Assembly (NCBI GenBank): GCA_013696185.1
Contig: JACCZA010000265.1
Location: 1 to 5,614, forward strand
DNA: 5,614 nt
Direction: 5' to 3'
Source of the DNA: Actinomycetota bacterium
GTDB taxonomy: Bacteria > Actinomycetota > Thermoleophilia > Gaiellales > Gaiellaceae
Shown here: one piece after another, positions 1-5,340 of the stretch
Numbering within the stretch: position 1 is the stretch's first letter
How the letters are laid out: each line of letters begins with the position of its first letter
Position numbers and translations under genes: made by a program
Notes under the pieces: generated by a model
Told to the model about the DNA's origin: nothing
The model's input: the letters and a program-made list of their open reading frames with translations, nothing else
Database searches by the model: none

Positions 1-222
1 CCCTGACAGAGCACGCTGCTCGGACGACTGACTGGCCTCCCGGGCGAGTGAATCGCCCTCCGGCCCACGACTCCTCGCGTTGCTCGGACACGGAAAGACG
101 AAAAGACGCTCGCCCCTCAGGGGACGCTGTTCGAAGGGAGACAGTTTCGAGCTCAGCGCAGGTGTGCTTCTAGGGCGAAGGGCGACTTGCTCGCCCGGGA
201 GCCCACCCAGATGTTGGAGTCC
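1..222. other. Intergenic stretch with no supported gene
   Basis: I find no tRNA, rRNA, tmRNA or RNase P signature and no convincing coding region here. On the minus strand a frame beginning at a GTG (91-89) stays open to the left window edge for about 30 codons, with no ribosome-binding site, so it is at best a gene start cut by the edge. A short hairpin GAGCA-CGC-TGCTC lies at 9-21. The inverted repeats in 34-204 are listed separately. Confidence 0.5.
37..201. repeat. Nested long-range inverted repeats in the region beyond the last gene
   Basis: CTCCCGGGCGAG (37-48) is the exact reverse complement of 190-201; including 34-36 and 202-204 the match is 14 of 15. Inside it, TCGCCCT (53-59) pairs exactly with AGGGCGA (172-178). 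Further in, CGCTG (125-129) pairs with CAGCG (154-158), TCGAA (131-135) with TTCGA (146-150), and CCCC/GGGG (113-116, 120-123) closes a small loop. The outer arms can instead form two local hairpins of the same type, GGGCGA-N5-TCGCCC, at 42-58 and 180-196. The pattern suits a folded RNA of about 170 bases or a repeat element, but no known RNA family is recognised. Confidence 0.4.
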
Positions 223-232
223 GTGACGTCAC
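223..232. repeat. 10-bp perfect palindrome GTGACGTCAC next to the hairpin
   Basis: GTGACGTCAC is self-complementary and directly abuts the outer end of the terminator-like stem. It may be a protein site or chance; no gene start lies within reach on either side that it would obviously regulate. Confidence 0.4.
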
Positions 233-261
233 CGCCCGTGAACGCAAAGCGTTCACGGGCG
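233..261 (-). terminator. Perfect hairpin after the threonine ammonia-lyase stop, probable terminator
   Basis: CGCCCGTGAACGC (233-245), AAA loop, GCGTTCACGGGCG (249-261): a perfect 13-bp stem beginning 11 bases past the TAA at 275-273. There is no T-tract on either side, so it is not a classical intrinsic terminator. Hairpins lacking the U-tract are often proposed as terminators or 3'-end stabilisers in high-GC actinobacteria. By symmetry it would work in both directions. Confidence 0.6.
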
Positions 262-272
262 AGCGGAGCGCG

Positions 273-1469
273 TTAGCGCAGCCGCTCGACGTCGTAGCCC
301 CAGCGGCCCATGGCCTCGACGAGCGCCGCGCAGTGCTCCTCGTCTCTCGTCGCCAGCGTGAGCTCGACCTCGGTATCGGTGACGGAGATCGCCATCCCCT
401 CTCGATGGTGCTCCACGGAGACGACGTTCACGCGCTCGCGCGCGACGAGGTCGAGCAGCTTGATCAGCTCGCCGGGGCGATCGGAGACCCGCGTGCGGAC
501 GACCAGGTAGCGCCCCGCCAGGGAGAGCCCGTGCCGCATCACGGTGATCAGCAGCGACGGGTCGATGTTGCCGCCGCTCAACACGACCCCGACCGGGCCC
601 CCACCTGTCACCTTGCCGGCGAGAACGGCGGCGAGCCCCGCGGCTCCCGCTCCCTCCACGACCAGCTTCGCGCGCTCCAGCAGGAGCACGATCGCCTGAC
701 TGATCTCCTCGTCCGTGACGCTCACGACCGCCTCGAGCCGCTCCTCCAGGATGCTCGACGTCAGCTCGCCGGGCGACTTCACGGCGATGCCGTCGGCGAT
801 CGTGTAGCCGTGGTCTTTCTCGCCCGTGAGAGGGGAGCAGGCCGCGGCCTGGACGCCGACGAGGCGCACGCGCGGTCGCAGTGCGTGCAGGGCGATGGCG
901 ATCCCCGCCGCGAGGCCGCCGCCGCCGATCGGAATCACGACCGTCTCCACCCCGGGAATCTGCTCGGCCAGCTCGAAGCCGATCGTTCCCTGCCCGGCGA
1001 TCACCTCGGGATCCTCGAAGGCGTGAACGAAGGTCGCCCCGGTCGCGTCCGCAACCTCGAGCGCGGCCGCGAGCGCGTCGTCGAAGAACTCGCCGGTCAG
1101 CTCGACCCGTGCACCGTAGTTCCGCGTCGCGTCGAGCTTCGCGAGCGGGGCGTCCAGCGGCATGAAGATCTGCGCCGGCACGCCGATCTCCCGCGCGGCC
1201 CAGGCGACGGCCTGACCGTGGTTCCCGGCACTCGCCGCGACGACCCCCGCCTCGCGCTCGGCCTCGGTCAGCGTCAGGATCCGGTTGACGGCGCCCCGGA
1301 TCTTGAAGGAACCGGTGCGCTGGAGGGTCTCCGCCTTCAGGTGCACCTCCCGCCCGGCGAGTCGCGAGAACGTCTCGGAGGGGTAGACAGGCGTGACCCG
1401 CGCGAGCCCCTCGATCCGCCCGCGGGCGGCTTCGATGTCAGGCAGCGTCGGCGCGCTTCTCGTCTTCAA
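273..1469 (-). CDS. ilvA: Threonine ammonia-lyase (threonine deaminase), single C-terminal ACT domain form
   Basis: A PLP enzyme that deaminates L-threonine (often also L-serine) to 2-oxobutyrate and ammonia in the cytoplasm. From the TTG start it has 398 residues. Visible signatures are the PLP-lysine motif SFKIRGA (K56), the asparagine loop SAGNHGQA (80-87), the phosphate-binding glycine loop IGGGGL (181-186) and SGGN (298-301) near the cofactor ring. Residues about 320-396 form one ACT domain (RVSDRPGELIKLLDLVA, then VNVVSVEHHR). Size and the single ACT domain fit the medium form of the family, which is longer than TdcB and shorter than the two-ACT biosynthetic enzyme. The frame stays open upstream to 1577, but that part is low-complexity and lies over meaB. 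I chose TTG at 1469 because GGAGAGG (1486-1480) sits 10 bases upstream; the homology core starts near residue 11. A CTG at 1445 is an alternative. The gene overlaps meaB by 32 bp. An anabolic or catabolic role cannot be settled from sequence. Confidence 0.95.
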   Translation of the reverse strand: MKTRSAPTLPDIEAARGRIEGLARVTPVYPSETFSRLAGREVHLKAETLQRTGSFKIRGAVNRILTLTEAEREAGVVAASAGNHGQAVAWAAREIGVPAQIFMPLDAPLAKLDATRNYGARVELTGEFFDDALAAALEVADATGATFVHAFEDPEVIAGQGTIGFELAEQIPGVETVVIPIGGGGLAAGIAIALHALRPRVRLVGVQAAACSPLTGEKDHGYTIADGIAVKSPGELTSSILEERLEAVVSVTDEEISQAIVLLLERAKLVVEGAGAAGLAAVLAGKVTGGGPVGVVLSGGNIDPSLLITVMRHGLSLAGRYLVVRTRVSDRPGELIKLLDLVARERVNVVSVEHHREGMAISVTDTEVELTLATRDEEHCAALVEAMGRWGYDVERLR

Positions 1470-2430
1470 GCTTGAAGACCCTCTCCATGATCGCGCGGAC
1501 TGCCGAGAGCGGATCGAGCCGGCGCTCGTGCACCTCGTCCAGCAGCCGGCGGAGCTCGGGGTCGCCGCTGACCGCACGCTCCAGGTGCTGCTTCGCGCGG
1601 CTCGACGCGACGGCGAAGACCTCTCCGGCGAGCTTCGTGCGCCGACGGCTCTCGAGCCTGCCCTCCTCGCCCAGGAAGGCGCGATGCCGCTCGACCGCCT
1701 CCCATAGCTCGGCGATGTTCTCCTCGCGGAGCGCCTCGGTGAGAACGATCGGCGGACGCCACTCCCGCTCGCGGTCGAGGGAGAGGATCGAGCGCACCTC
1801 GTTCAGGAGCGTCTTCGCCGCCGGGTGATCCATCTTGTTGACGGCGATCACGTCCGGAATCTCCATGATGCCCGCCTTCAGCGCCTGCACGGAGTCCCCG
1901 GAGCCCGGCATCAGCACGAGCAGGACCGTGTCGGCGATCCCGCCCACCTCCACCTCGCTCTGCCCCGTGCCGACCGTCTCGAGGAAGAGCAGGTCCTTGC
2001 CCGCCGCGTCGAGCACGAGCATCGCCTGCAGCGTCGCCTCGGCGAGCCCGCCGAGGTGTCCGCGCGTGCCCATCGAGCGGATGAAGACGCCCTCGTCGAG
2101 GAAGTGGTCGGCCAGGCGGATCCGGTCGCCGAGGAGCGCCCCCTGGGAGAACGGGCTCGACGGATCGACCGAGATCACGCCGACGGTCTCCCCCCGTGCC
2201 CGGACGTGGCGGACGAGCGCGCTGATCAGCGTCGACTTCCCCACGCCCGGCGGGCCCGTGATGCCGAGCGCAAACGCTCTCCCCGTGTGCGGGAAGAGAT
2301 CCCGCACGAGCGCGAGCGCGAGCGGATCGCCGTTCTCGACGAAGGTGATCGCCCGCGCGAGCGCGAGCTTGTTCCCCGCCCGCACCCCGGCGACGAGCGT
2401 CTCCTGCGTCCACTCTCGCCGCCGGGCCAC
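1438..2430 (-). CDS. meaB: Methylmalonyl-CoA mutase-associated GTPase MeaB (ArgK family)
   Basis: A cytoplasmic G3E-type P-loop GTPase that gates loading of adenosylcobalamin into methylmalonyl-CoA mutase and protects the mutase from inactivation. The protein has 330 residues, the normal family length. Visible parts are an N-terminal helical region (WTQETLVAGVRAGNKLALARAITFVE), Walker A GPPGVGKST (59-67), the DPSSP segment at 89-93, GDR (101-103), the switch-type motif ETVGTGQSE (151-159), the base-recognition motif NKMD (198-201), and a C-terminal helical dimerisation region (DPLSAVRAIMERVF, about 306-319). GTG at 2430 was chosen because homology to known MeaB N-termini begins just after it; the frame runs open upstream to 2841, but that part is a shadow of the exporter gene. 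No Shine-Dalgarno lies at normal distance. No mutase gene is visible, so the partner could also be a related acyl-CoA mutase. The next gene starts inside its last 32 bp. Confidence 0.95.
   Translation of the reverse strand: MARRREWTQETLVAGVRAGNKLALARAITFVENGDPLALALVRDLFPHTGRAFALGITGPPGVGKSTLISALVRHVRARGETVGVISVDPSSPFSQGALLGDRIRLADHFLDEGVFIRSMGTRGHLGGLAEATLQAMLVLDAAGKDLLFLETVGTGQSEVEVGGIADTVLLVLMPGSGDSVQALKAGIMEIPDVIAVNKMDHPAAKTLLNEVRSILSLDREREWRPPIVLTEALREENIAELWEAVERHRAFLGEEGRLESRRRTKLAGEVFAVASSRAKQHLERAVSGDPELRRLLDEVHERRLDPLSAVRAIMERVFKLEDEKRADAA
1480..1486 (-). promoter_or_regulatory. Ribosome-binding site deciding the ilvA start
   Basis: GGAGAGG on the minus strand, inside the meaB coding sequence, ends 10 bases before the TTG codon at 1469. 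It is the best Shine-Dalgarno match near the start of the conserved threonine ammonia-lyase domain and supports re-initiation within the end of meaB. The spacing is slightly long, so the site is plausible and not certain. Confidence 0.5.
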
Positions 2431-2437
2431 GAGCGGG

Positions 2438-2443
2438 ACTCTA
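2438..2443 (-). promoter_or_regulatory. Candidate -10 box for a leaderless meaB transcript
   Basis: TAGAGT (4 of 6 matches to TATAAT) lies with 7 bases between its end and the GTG at 2430, the distance expected if transcription begins at the start codon itself. The only GGAG upstream is about 16 bases from the GTG, too far for normal initiation. No clear -35 box is seen. The rest of the 89-base gap to the exporter stop shows only a short GCGGG/CCCGC inverted repeat around this box. Confidence 0.3.
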
Positions 2444-2519
2444 GTGCTCCGCCCCGCGATCCCCTTGGACTGCTCGCCGGTACGCGAGGTCGTGGGGGGA
2501 CCGGTCGCGCCGGAGGGCC

Positions 2520-3815
2520 CTACGAGCTCTTGCCGAGGTAGCGGGTCGCGCCGAAGCCCACCGTCTCTCGCGGCTCGACCACGGGTGCCGGTACGGGGGG
2601 CGCCTGCGCCTCCTCGGTCGCCCACGCCGTCCCTCGGGCCATGAGCAGGGCCACGACGGAGGCCCCGACGTAGACGAGCGCGGCCGCGCCCCACACCCAC
2701 CGCGCCCCCGCCCAGTCGGTGAACGGGCCCGCGAGCGCCATACCGACGCCGAGCATGGCGAAGTTCACGCTCATCACGACGGTGAACGCGCGTCCGCGCA
2801 GGTGGTCGGGCGCGCCGCGCTGCACGAACAGGGGGTTGCACACGCTGGCGACGCCGTTGCCGAAGCCGGAGACGACGACGCTCACCGCCGCGATCCAGAT
2901 GCTGGGCGACAGGGCCGCGGCGCCGAAGCCGAACGCCATCAGCCCGATCGATCCGCCGTAGACCATCGAGACGGGGCGCTGCTCGAGCACGCTCCCGGCG
3001 CTCACGCTGCCCAGCATGAGGCCGAGCCCCGCGCAGGCCGCGAGCACGCCGAAGCCGAGGTTCCCCGCACCGAAGGAGACCTTCGCGAGCGCAACCTCCG
3101 AGACGTTCACCTGGGCATTCGCCAGCATCACGATCGTCCAGACGACGAGCACGGTCGTGAGCGGACGGGAGCGCAGGACGAGACGGAAGCCGGCCGCGAG
3201 GTCGTGCCAGTGGCCCTTGCTCTCCGCCGCCCCCGCCTGCAGCGATGCGTCGGAGATCCCCACGATCAGCCCGGCCGAGAGCAGGAAGGTCGCCGCGTTC
3301 AGGCCGTACACGAGCCCCGTGCCCGAGACCGCGAGGAGCACGCCGCCGATCAACGGACCGACCATGAACGTCACGTTCTCGATGCTCTGGAAGAGCGAGT
3401 TCGCATGCGAGAGATCCCGCTCGGCGACGAGGTTCGGCATGCCCGCGTAGACCGACGGGCGGAAGAAGCCGGTCGCGAACCCGATCACCGCCGCCAGCCC
3501 GACGATCGCGGCGGGGCTCCCCGCGAAGGGAAGCACGCAGAAGACCGCGAAGCGGATCAGATCCGAGACGACGAGCACCCGCCGGCGCGAGAAGCGGTCG
3601 ACGAGCGGGCCGAGCAGCAGCCCGATCACGAGCATCGGTAGGAAGTCGGCGACGAGGAGCGCCGCGACCCAGGTGCCCGAGCCCGTGCGGTCGAAGACGT
3701 CGACGGTCAGCGCGATCACCGCCATGCCGGTGCCGAGCCCCGAGCCGAGCGTGGCCAGGAAGAGCCGGCGGAAGCCGGGCGCGCGGCGGAGCACGTCGAG
3801 CTGGCGCCCGATCAC
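2520..3815 (-). CDS. Major facilitator superfamily exporter (MFS_3 / EntS-like group)
   Basis: An inner-membrane secondary transporter of 431 residues with about 12 hydrophobic helices and a charged loop near the middle (about 192-216, between the two six-helix halves). After helix 2 there is a motif-A sequence, GPLVDRFSRRR (69-79), the hallmark loop of drug and metabolite antiporters. The segment MPNLVAERDLSHANSL (126-141), followed by QSIENVTFMVGPLIGG, is typical of the MFS_3 exporters that include enterobactin and macrolide efflux proteins. The protein ends in a cytoplasmic tail with a Pro-rich patch (about 404-415). The start is GTG at 3815, directly before the usual N-terminal RRAPGFRRLFLAT; a GTG at 3794 is possible. 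No good Shine-Dalgarno precedes either. The substrate cannot be read from sequence. It sits between hisC and meaB in the same direction, with gaps of about 100 and 89 bases, so it may be its own transcription unit. Confidence 0.9.
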   Translation of the reverse strand: MIGRQLDVLRRAPGFRRLFLATLGSGLGTGMAVIALTVDVFDRTGSGTWVAALLVADFLPMLVIGLLLGPLVDRFSRRRVLVVSDLIRFAVFCVLPFAGSPAAIVGLAAVIGFATGFFRPSVYAGMPNLVAERDLSHANSLFQSIENVTFMVGPLIGGVLLAVSGTGLVYGLNAATFLLSAGLIVGISDASLQAGAAESKGHWHDLAAGFRLVLRSRPLTTVLVVWTIVMLANAQVNVSEVALAKVSFGAGNLGFGVLAACAGLGLMLGSVSAGSVLEQRPVSMVYGGSIGLMAFGFGAAALSPSIWIAAVSVVVSGFGNGVASVCNPLFVQRGAPDHLRGRAFTVVMSVNFAMLGVGMALAGPFTDWAGARWVWGAAALVYVGASVVALLMARGTAWATEEAQAPPVPAPVVEPRETVGFGATRYLGKSS

Positions 3816-3866
3816 GCGGGAGGGACTTGACGGAGGGGAGCGAAGAAATCGATCGGGCGGGGTGAG

Positions 3867-3896
3867 GGTCTACCCCGTAAACCAGACTGACGGCAA
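3867..3896 (-). promoter_or_regulatory. Candidate promoter and overlapping operator-like near-palindrome upstream of the MFS gene
   Basis: On the minus strand TTGCCG (3896-3891), an 18-base spacer and TAGACC (3872-3867) resemble a weak housekeeping promoter about 50 bases before the exporter start. The -10 element and part of the spacer coincide with a 17-bp dyad, GGTCTACCCCGTAAACC on the plus strand (3867-3883). Its 7-bp arms, GGTCTAC and GTAAACC, pair with one mismatch around CCC. A repressor binding there would block the promoter. The rest of the 3816-3918 gap shows no terminator with a T-tract and no gene. Confidence 0.3.
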
Positions 3897-3918
3897 ACCC
3901 CTCGCTCCGCCCGCTCCA

Positions 3919-5055
3919 TCACTGTGCGGGGGCCTCGCTCGTGGCGCAGACGGCTGCCAGCGCCTCGGCGAAGATCGCGTTCTCCGCGGGCGCGCCGACG
4001 GTCACGCGGATCGCCTCCGGCGCGCCGAAGCCGTGCAGCGGGCGCACGATCACGCCGAGCCGCAGGAGCGCCTCGAACAGCGGTGTCGAGTCCTCCCCGG
4101 TGCCGGCGTAGACGAAGTTCGCCACCGCGGGGCCAGCGACGTCGAAGCCGGCAGCGCGAAGCGCGCTCTCGATCGTCCCCCGCTCGGTCGCGTTCAGCCG
4201 TCGTCGCCGCTCGACCTCGGCCGGATCGTCGAGGCTCGCGAGCGCAGCGACCTGGCCCGCATGGTTGAGGTCGAACGCGCGGCGGACGATCAGGATCGCC
4301 GAGACGATCTCCTCGGGTCCGACCCCGTAGCCGATCCGCAGGCCCGCGAGGCCGTAGATCTTGGAGAAGGTCCGGAGCACCATCACCTGCCGTCCCTCCC
4401 GCACGTAGGCCTCGATCCCGTCCACGTACTCCGGATCGTCGAGGTACTCGAAGTAGGCCTGGTCGAGCACGGTCAGCACGCGCTCGGGGACACGCGCGAA
4501 GTAGGCGTCCAGCTCGCCGCGCGAGGTGATCGTGCCGGTCGGGTTGTTCGGGTAGGAGACGAAGGCGAGCTTCGTCCTGGCCGTGATCGCCTCGAGCATG
4601 GCCTCGAGGTCGTAGCGGCCCTCGCGCAGCGGCACGGTGCGCACCGTCGCGCCGAGCTTGCGCGGGTCGATCACGTAGCTCGGAAACGACGGCCAGCCGC
4701 AGACGACCTCGTCGCCCGGGTCGAGCGTCGCCTGGCAGAGCGAGCCGATCACCCCGTCGGCGCCCGCGCCGAGCGCCACCTGCGCAGGGGGCACTCCGTG
4801 CCGCTCGGCGAGCGCCGCGCGCAGCCGGTACGCGCCGCCGTCCGGATAGCGATTCAGCTCGGGCGCTGCCCGCGCGAGCGCCTCGAGTGCCTGCGGGAAG
4901 GGCCCGAACGGCCCCTCGTTCGAGGCCAGCTTGACCACACGCTCGAGGCCCAGCTCGCGCTGGACGTCCTCGATCGGCCTCCCCGGCTCGTAGGCAGCGA
5001 GCCCATCGAGTGCGGGGCGGACGAGGCTCGGCCGGAAGTCGCCCGTCCCGCTCAC
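3919..5055 (-). CDS. hisC: Histidinol-phosphate aminotransferase-like class I/II PLP aminotransferase
   Basis: A cytoplasmic PLP enzyme of 378 residues, the usual HisC length. Visible signatures are the N-terminal SNEGPFGP (45-52), YPNNPTG (168-174) with the cofactor-contacting asparagine, DQAYFEY (198-204), the Schiff-base lysine in TFSKIYGLAGLRIGYG (K232, with R240), and the C-terminal RVTVG with substrate-carboxylate R350. HisC transfers an amino group between glutamate and imidazole-acetol phosphate in histidine synthesis; close relatives act on aromatic amino acids. Two positions differ from the best-known HisC pattern: F50 stands where many have Tyr (NENPYGP), and GADG (98-101) replaces the common GSDE. 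No other his gene is present, so an aromatic aminotransferase role remains possible. The start is GTG at 5055, one base after the stop of the small upstream gene, which suggests translational coupling. Confidence 0.88.
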   Translation of the reverse strand: MSGTGDFRPSLVRPALDGLAAYEPGRPIEDVQRELGLERVVKLASNEGPFGPFPQALEALARAAPELNRYPDGGAYRLRAALAERHGVPPAQVALGAGADGVIGSLCQATLDPGDEVVCGWPSFPSYVIDPRKLGATVRTVPLREGRYDLEAMLEAITARTKLAFVSYPNNPTGTITSRGELDAYFARVPERVLTVLDQAYFEYLDDPEYVDGIEAYVREGRQVMVLRTFSKIYGLAGLRIGYGVGPEEIVSAILIVRRAFDLNHAGQVAALASLDDPAEVERRRRLNATERGTIESALRAAGFDVAGPAVANFVYAGTGEDSTPLFEALLRLGVIVRPLHGFGAPEAIRVTVGAPAENAIFAEALAAVCATSEAPAQ

Positions 5056-5056
5056 C

Positions 5057-5278
5057 TCACGCGGGGAGCTCGCCGTCGTCCTCGTCCCGTCGCTTGCTCA
5101 GGAACCAGAGCACGCCGCCGGCGAGCGCGAGCAGCGCGACGATCGCCGACCTGTTCGGCCGCTTCGAGCCGGTGTCGATCGCCGGCACGGCTGCTTTGGC
5201 GCGCTGCTTCACCATGCGCTTCGCCATCCGCCAGGCGAACCAGCCGAGCATGGCATTCCGTCTGTTCATCACACCCAT
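5057..5278 (-). CDS. Small single-pass membrane protein, function unknown
   Basis: A 73-residue protein I do not recognise. It has a strongly basic N-terminal half containing an aromatic, amphipathic-looking segment (MLGWFAWRMAKRMVKQRAK, about 10-28). One hydrophobic helix follows (about 44-60, AIVALLALAGGVLWFL), then a positive patch SKRR and an acidic end DEDDGE. The arrangement suggests a membrane-anchored protein with short tails and no enzyme domain. The ATG at 5278 follows AAAGGAG by only 4 bases. In-frame GTG at 5272 and ATG at 5269 are alternatives giving 71 or 70 residues, with spacings of 10 and 13. The good ribosome-binding site, the promoter-like sequence just upstream and the one-base gap to hisC argue that it is a real gene and the leader of that transcript. 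No cysteines and no cleavable signal peptide are seen. Confidence 0.7.
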   Translation of the reverse strand: MGVMNRRNAMLGWFAWRMAKRMVKQRAKAAVPAIDTGSKRPNRSAIVALLALAGGVLWFLSKRRDEDDGELPA

Positions 5279-5282
5279 CGAG

Positions 5283-5290
5283 CTCCTTTC
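5283..5290 (-). promoter_or_regulatory. Ribosome-binding site of the small membrane protein gene
   Basis: GAAAGGAG on the minus strand is the strongest Shine-Dalgarno sequence in the window. It lies 4 bases before ATG 5278 and 10 bases before GTG 5272. The short spacing to the ATG leaves the exact start open. Confidence 0.6.
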
Positions 5291-5304
5291 GTCGAAGGCG
5301 AGGC

Positions 5305-5330
5305 TACCTCCCCTGCCGTGTGGGGTAAAC
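5305..5330 (-). promoter_or_regulatory. Candidate SigB/SigF-type promoter before the small membrane protein and hisC
   Basis: On the minus strand GTTTAC (5330-5325), a 14-base spacer and GAGGTA (5310-5305) resemble the general-stress sigma factor pattern (GTTT box, 12-15 bases, GGGTA-like box). The predicted transcript start near 5298 would give a leader of about 20 bases carrying the GAAAGGAG site, so spacing to the gene is sensible. The match is by eye and one base of the -10 box differs from GGGTA. Confidence 0.35.
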
Positions 5331-5340
5331 CGCCTCTCGC

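Noticed and set aside
1..91. Edge-open minus-strand frame from a GTG at 91
   Set aside because: About 30 codons with no ribosome-binding site or recognisable motif; it also lies over the inverted-repeat arm. It cannot be judged without sequence to the left.
1..232. Searched for tmRNA, RNase P RNA, SRP RNA, 5S rRNA and tRNA
   Set aside because: None of their conserved core sequences is present on either strand, so the folded look of the region is not explained by them.
211..276. 21-codon ATG frame on the plus strand through the hairpin
   Set aside because: It has no ribosome-binding site, runs through the terminator stem and overlaps the last codons of the lyase; it is too short to support.
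333..1475. Long open frame on the plus strand opposite threonine ammonia-lyase
   Set aside because: Its protein is Arg/Asp/Pro-rich low complexity with no recognisable domain. It mirrors a clearly conserved gene on the other strand, a usual effect of high GC.
1470..1577. Upstream extension of the threonine ammonia-lyase frame
   Set aside because: These 36 codons lie inside meaB, look like out-of-frame translation (Ser/Arg/Cys-rich), and the enzyme family does not need them.
1825..2644. Overlapping plus-strand frames opposite meaB
   Set aside because: They are mirror frames of the conserved GTPase, without a domain or ribosome-binding site.
2431..2841. Upstream extension of the meaB frame
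   Set aside because: The extra 137 codons are Arg/Gly-rich, overlap the exporter gene in another frame, and MeaB homology begins right after the GTG at 2430.
3673..5328. 551-codon open frame on the plus strand across hisC and the small gene
   Set aside because: It lies antisense to a well-supported aminotransferase, has Arg/Ala/Glu-biased composition and no motif, and crosses three minus-strand features.
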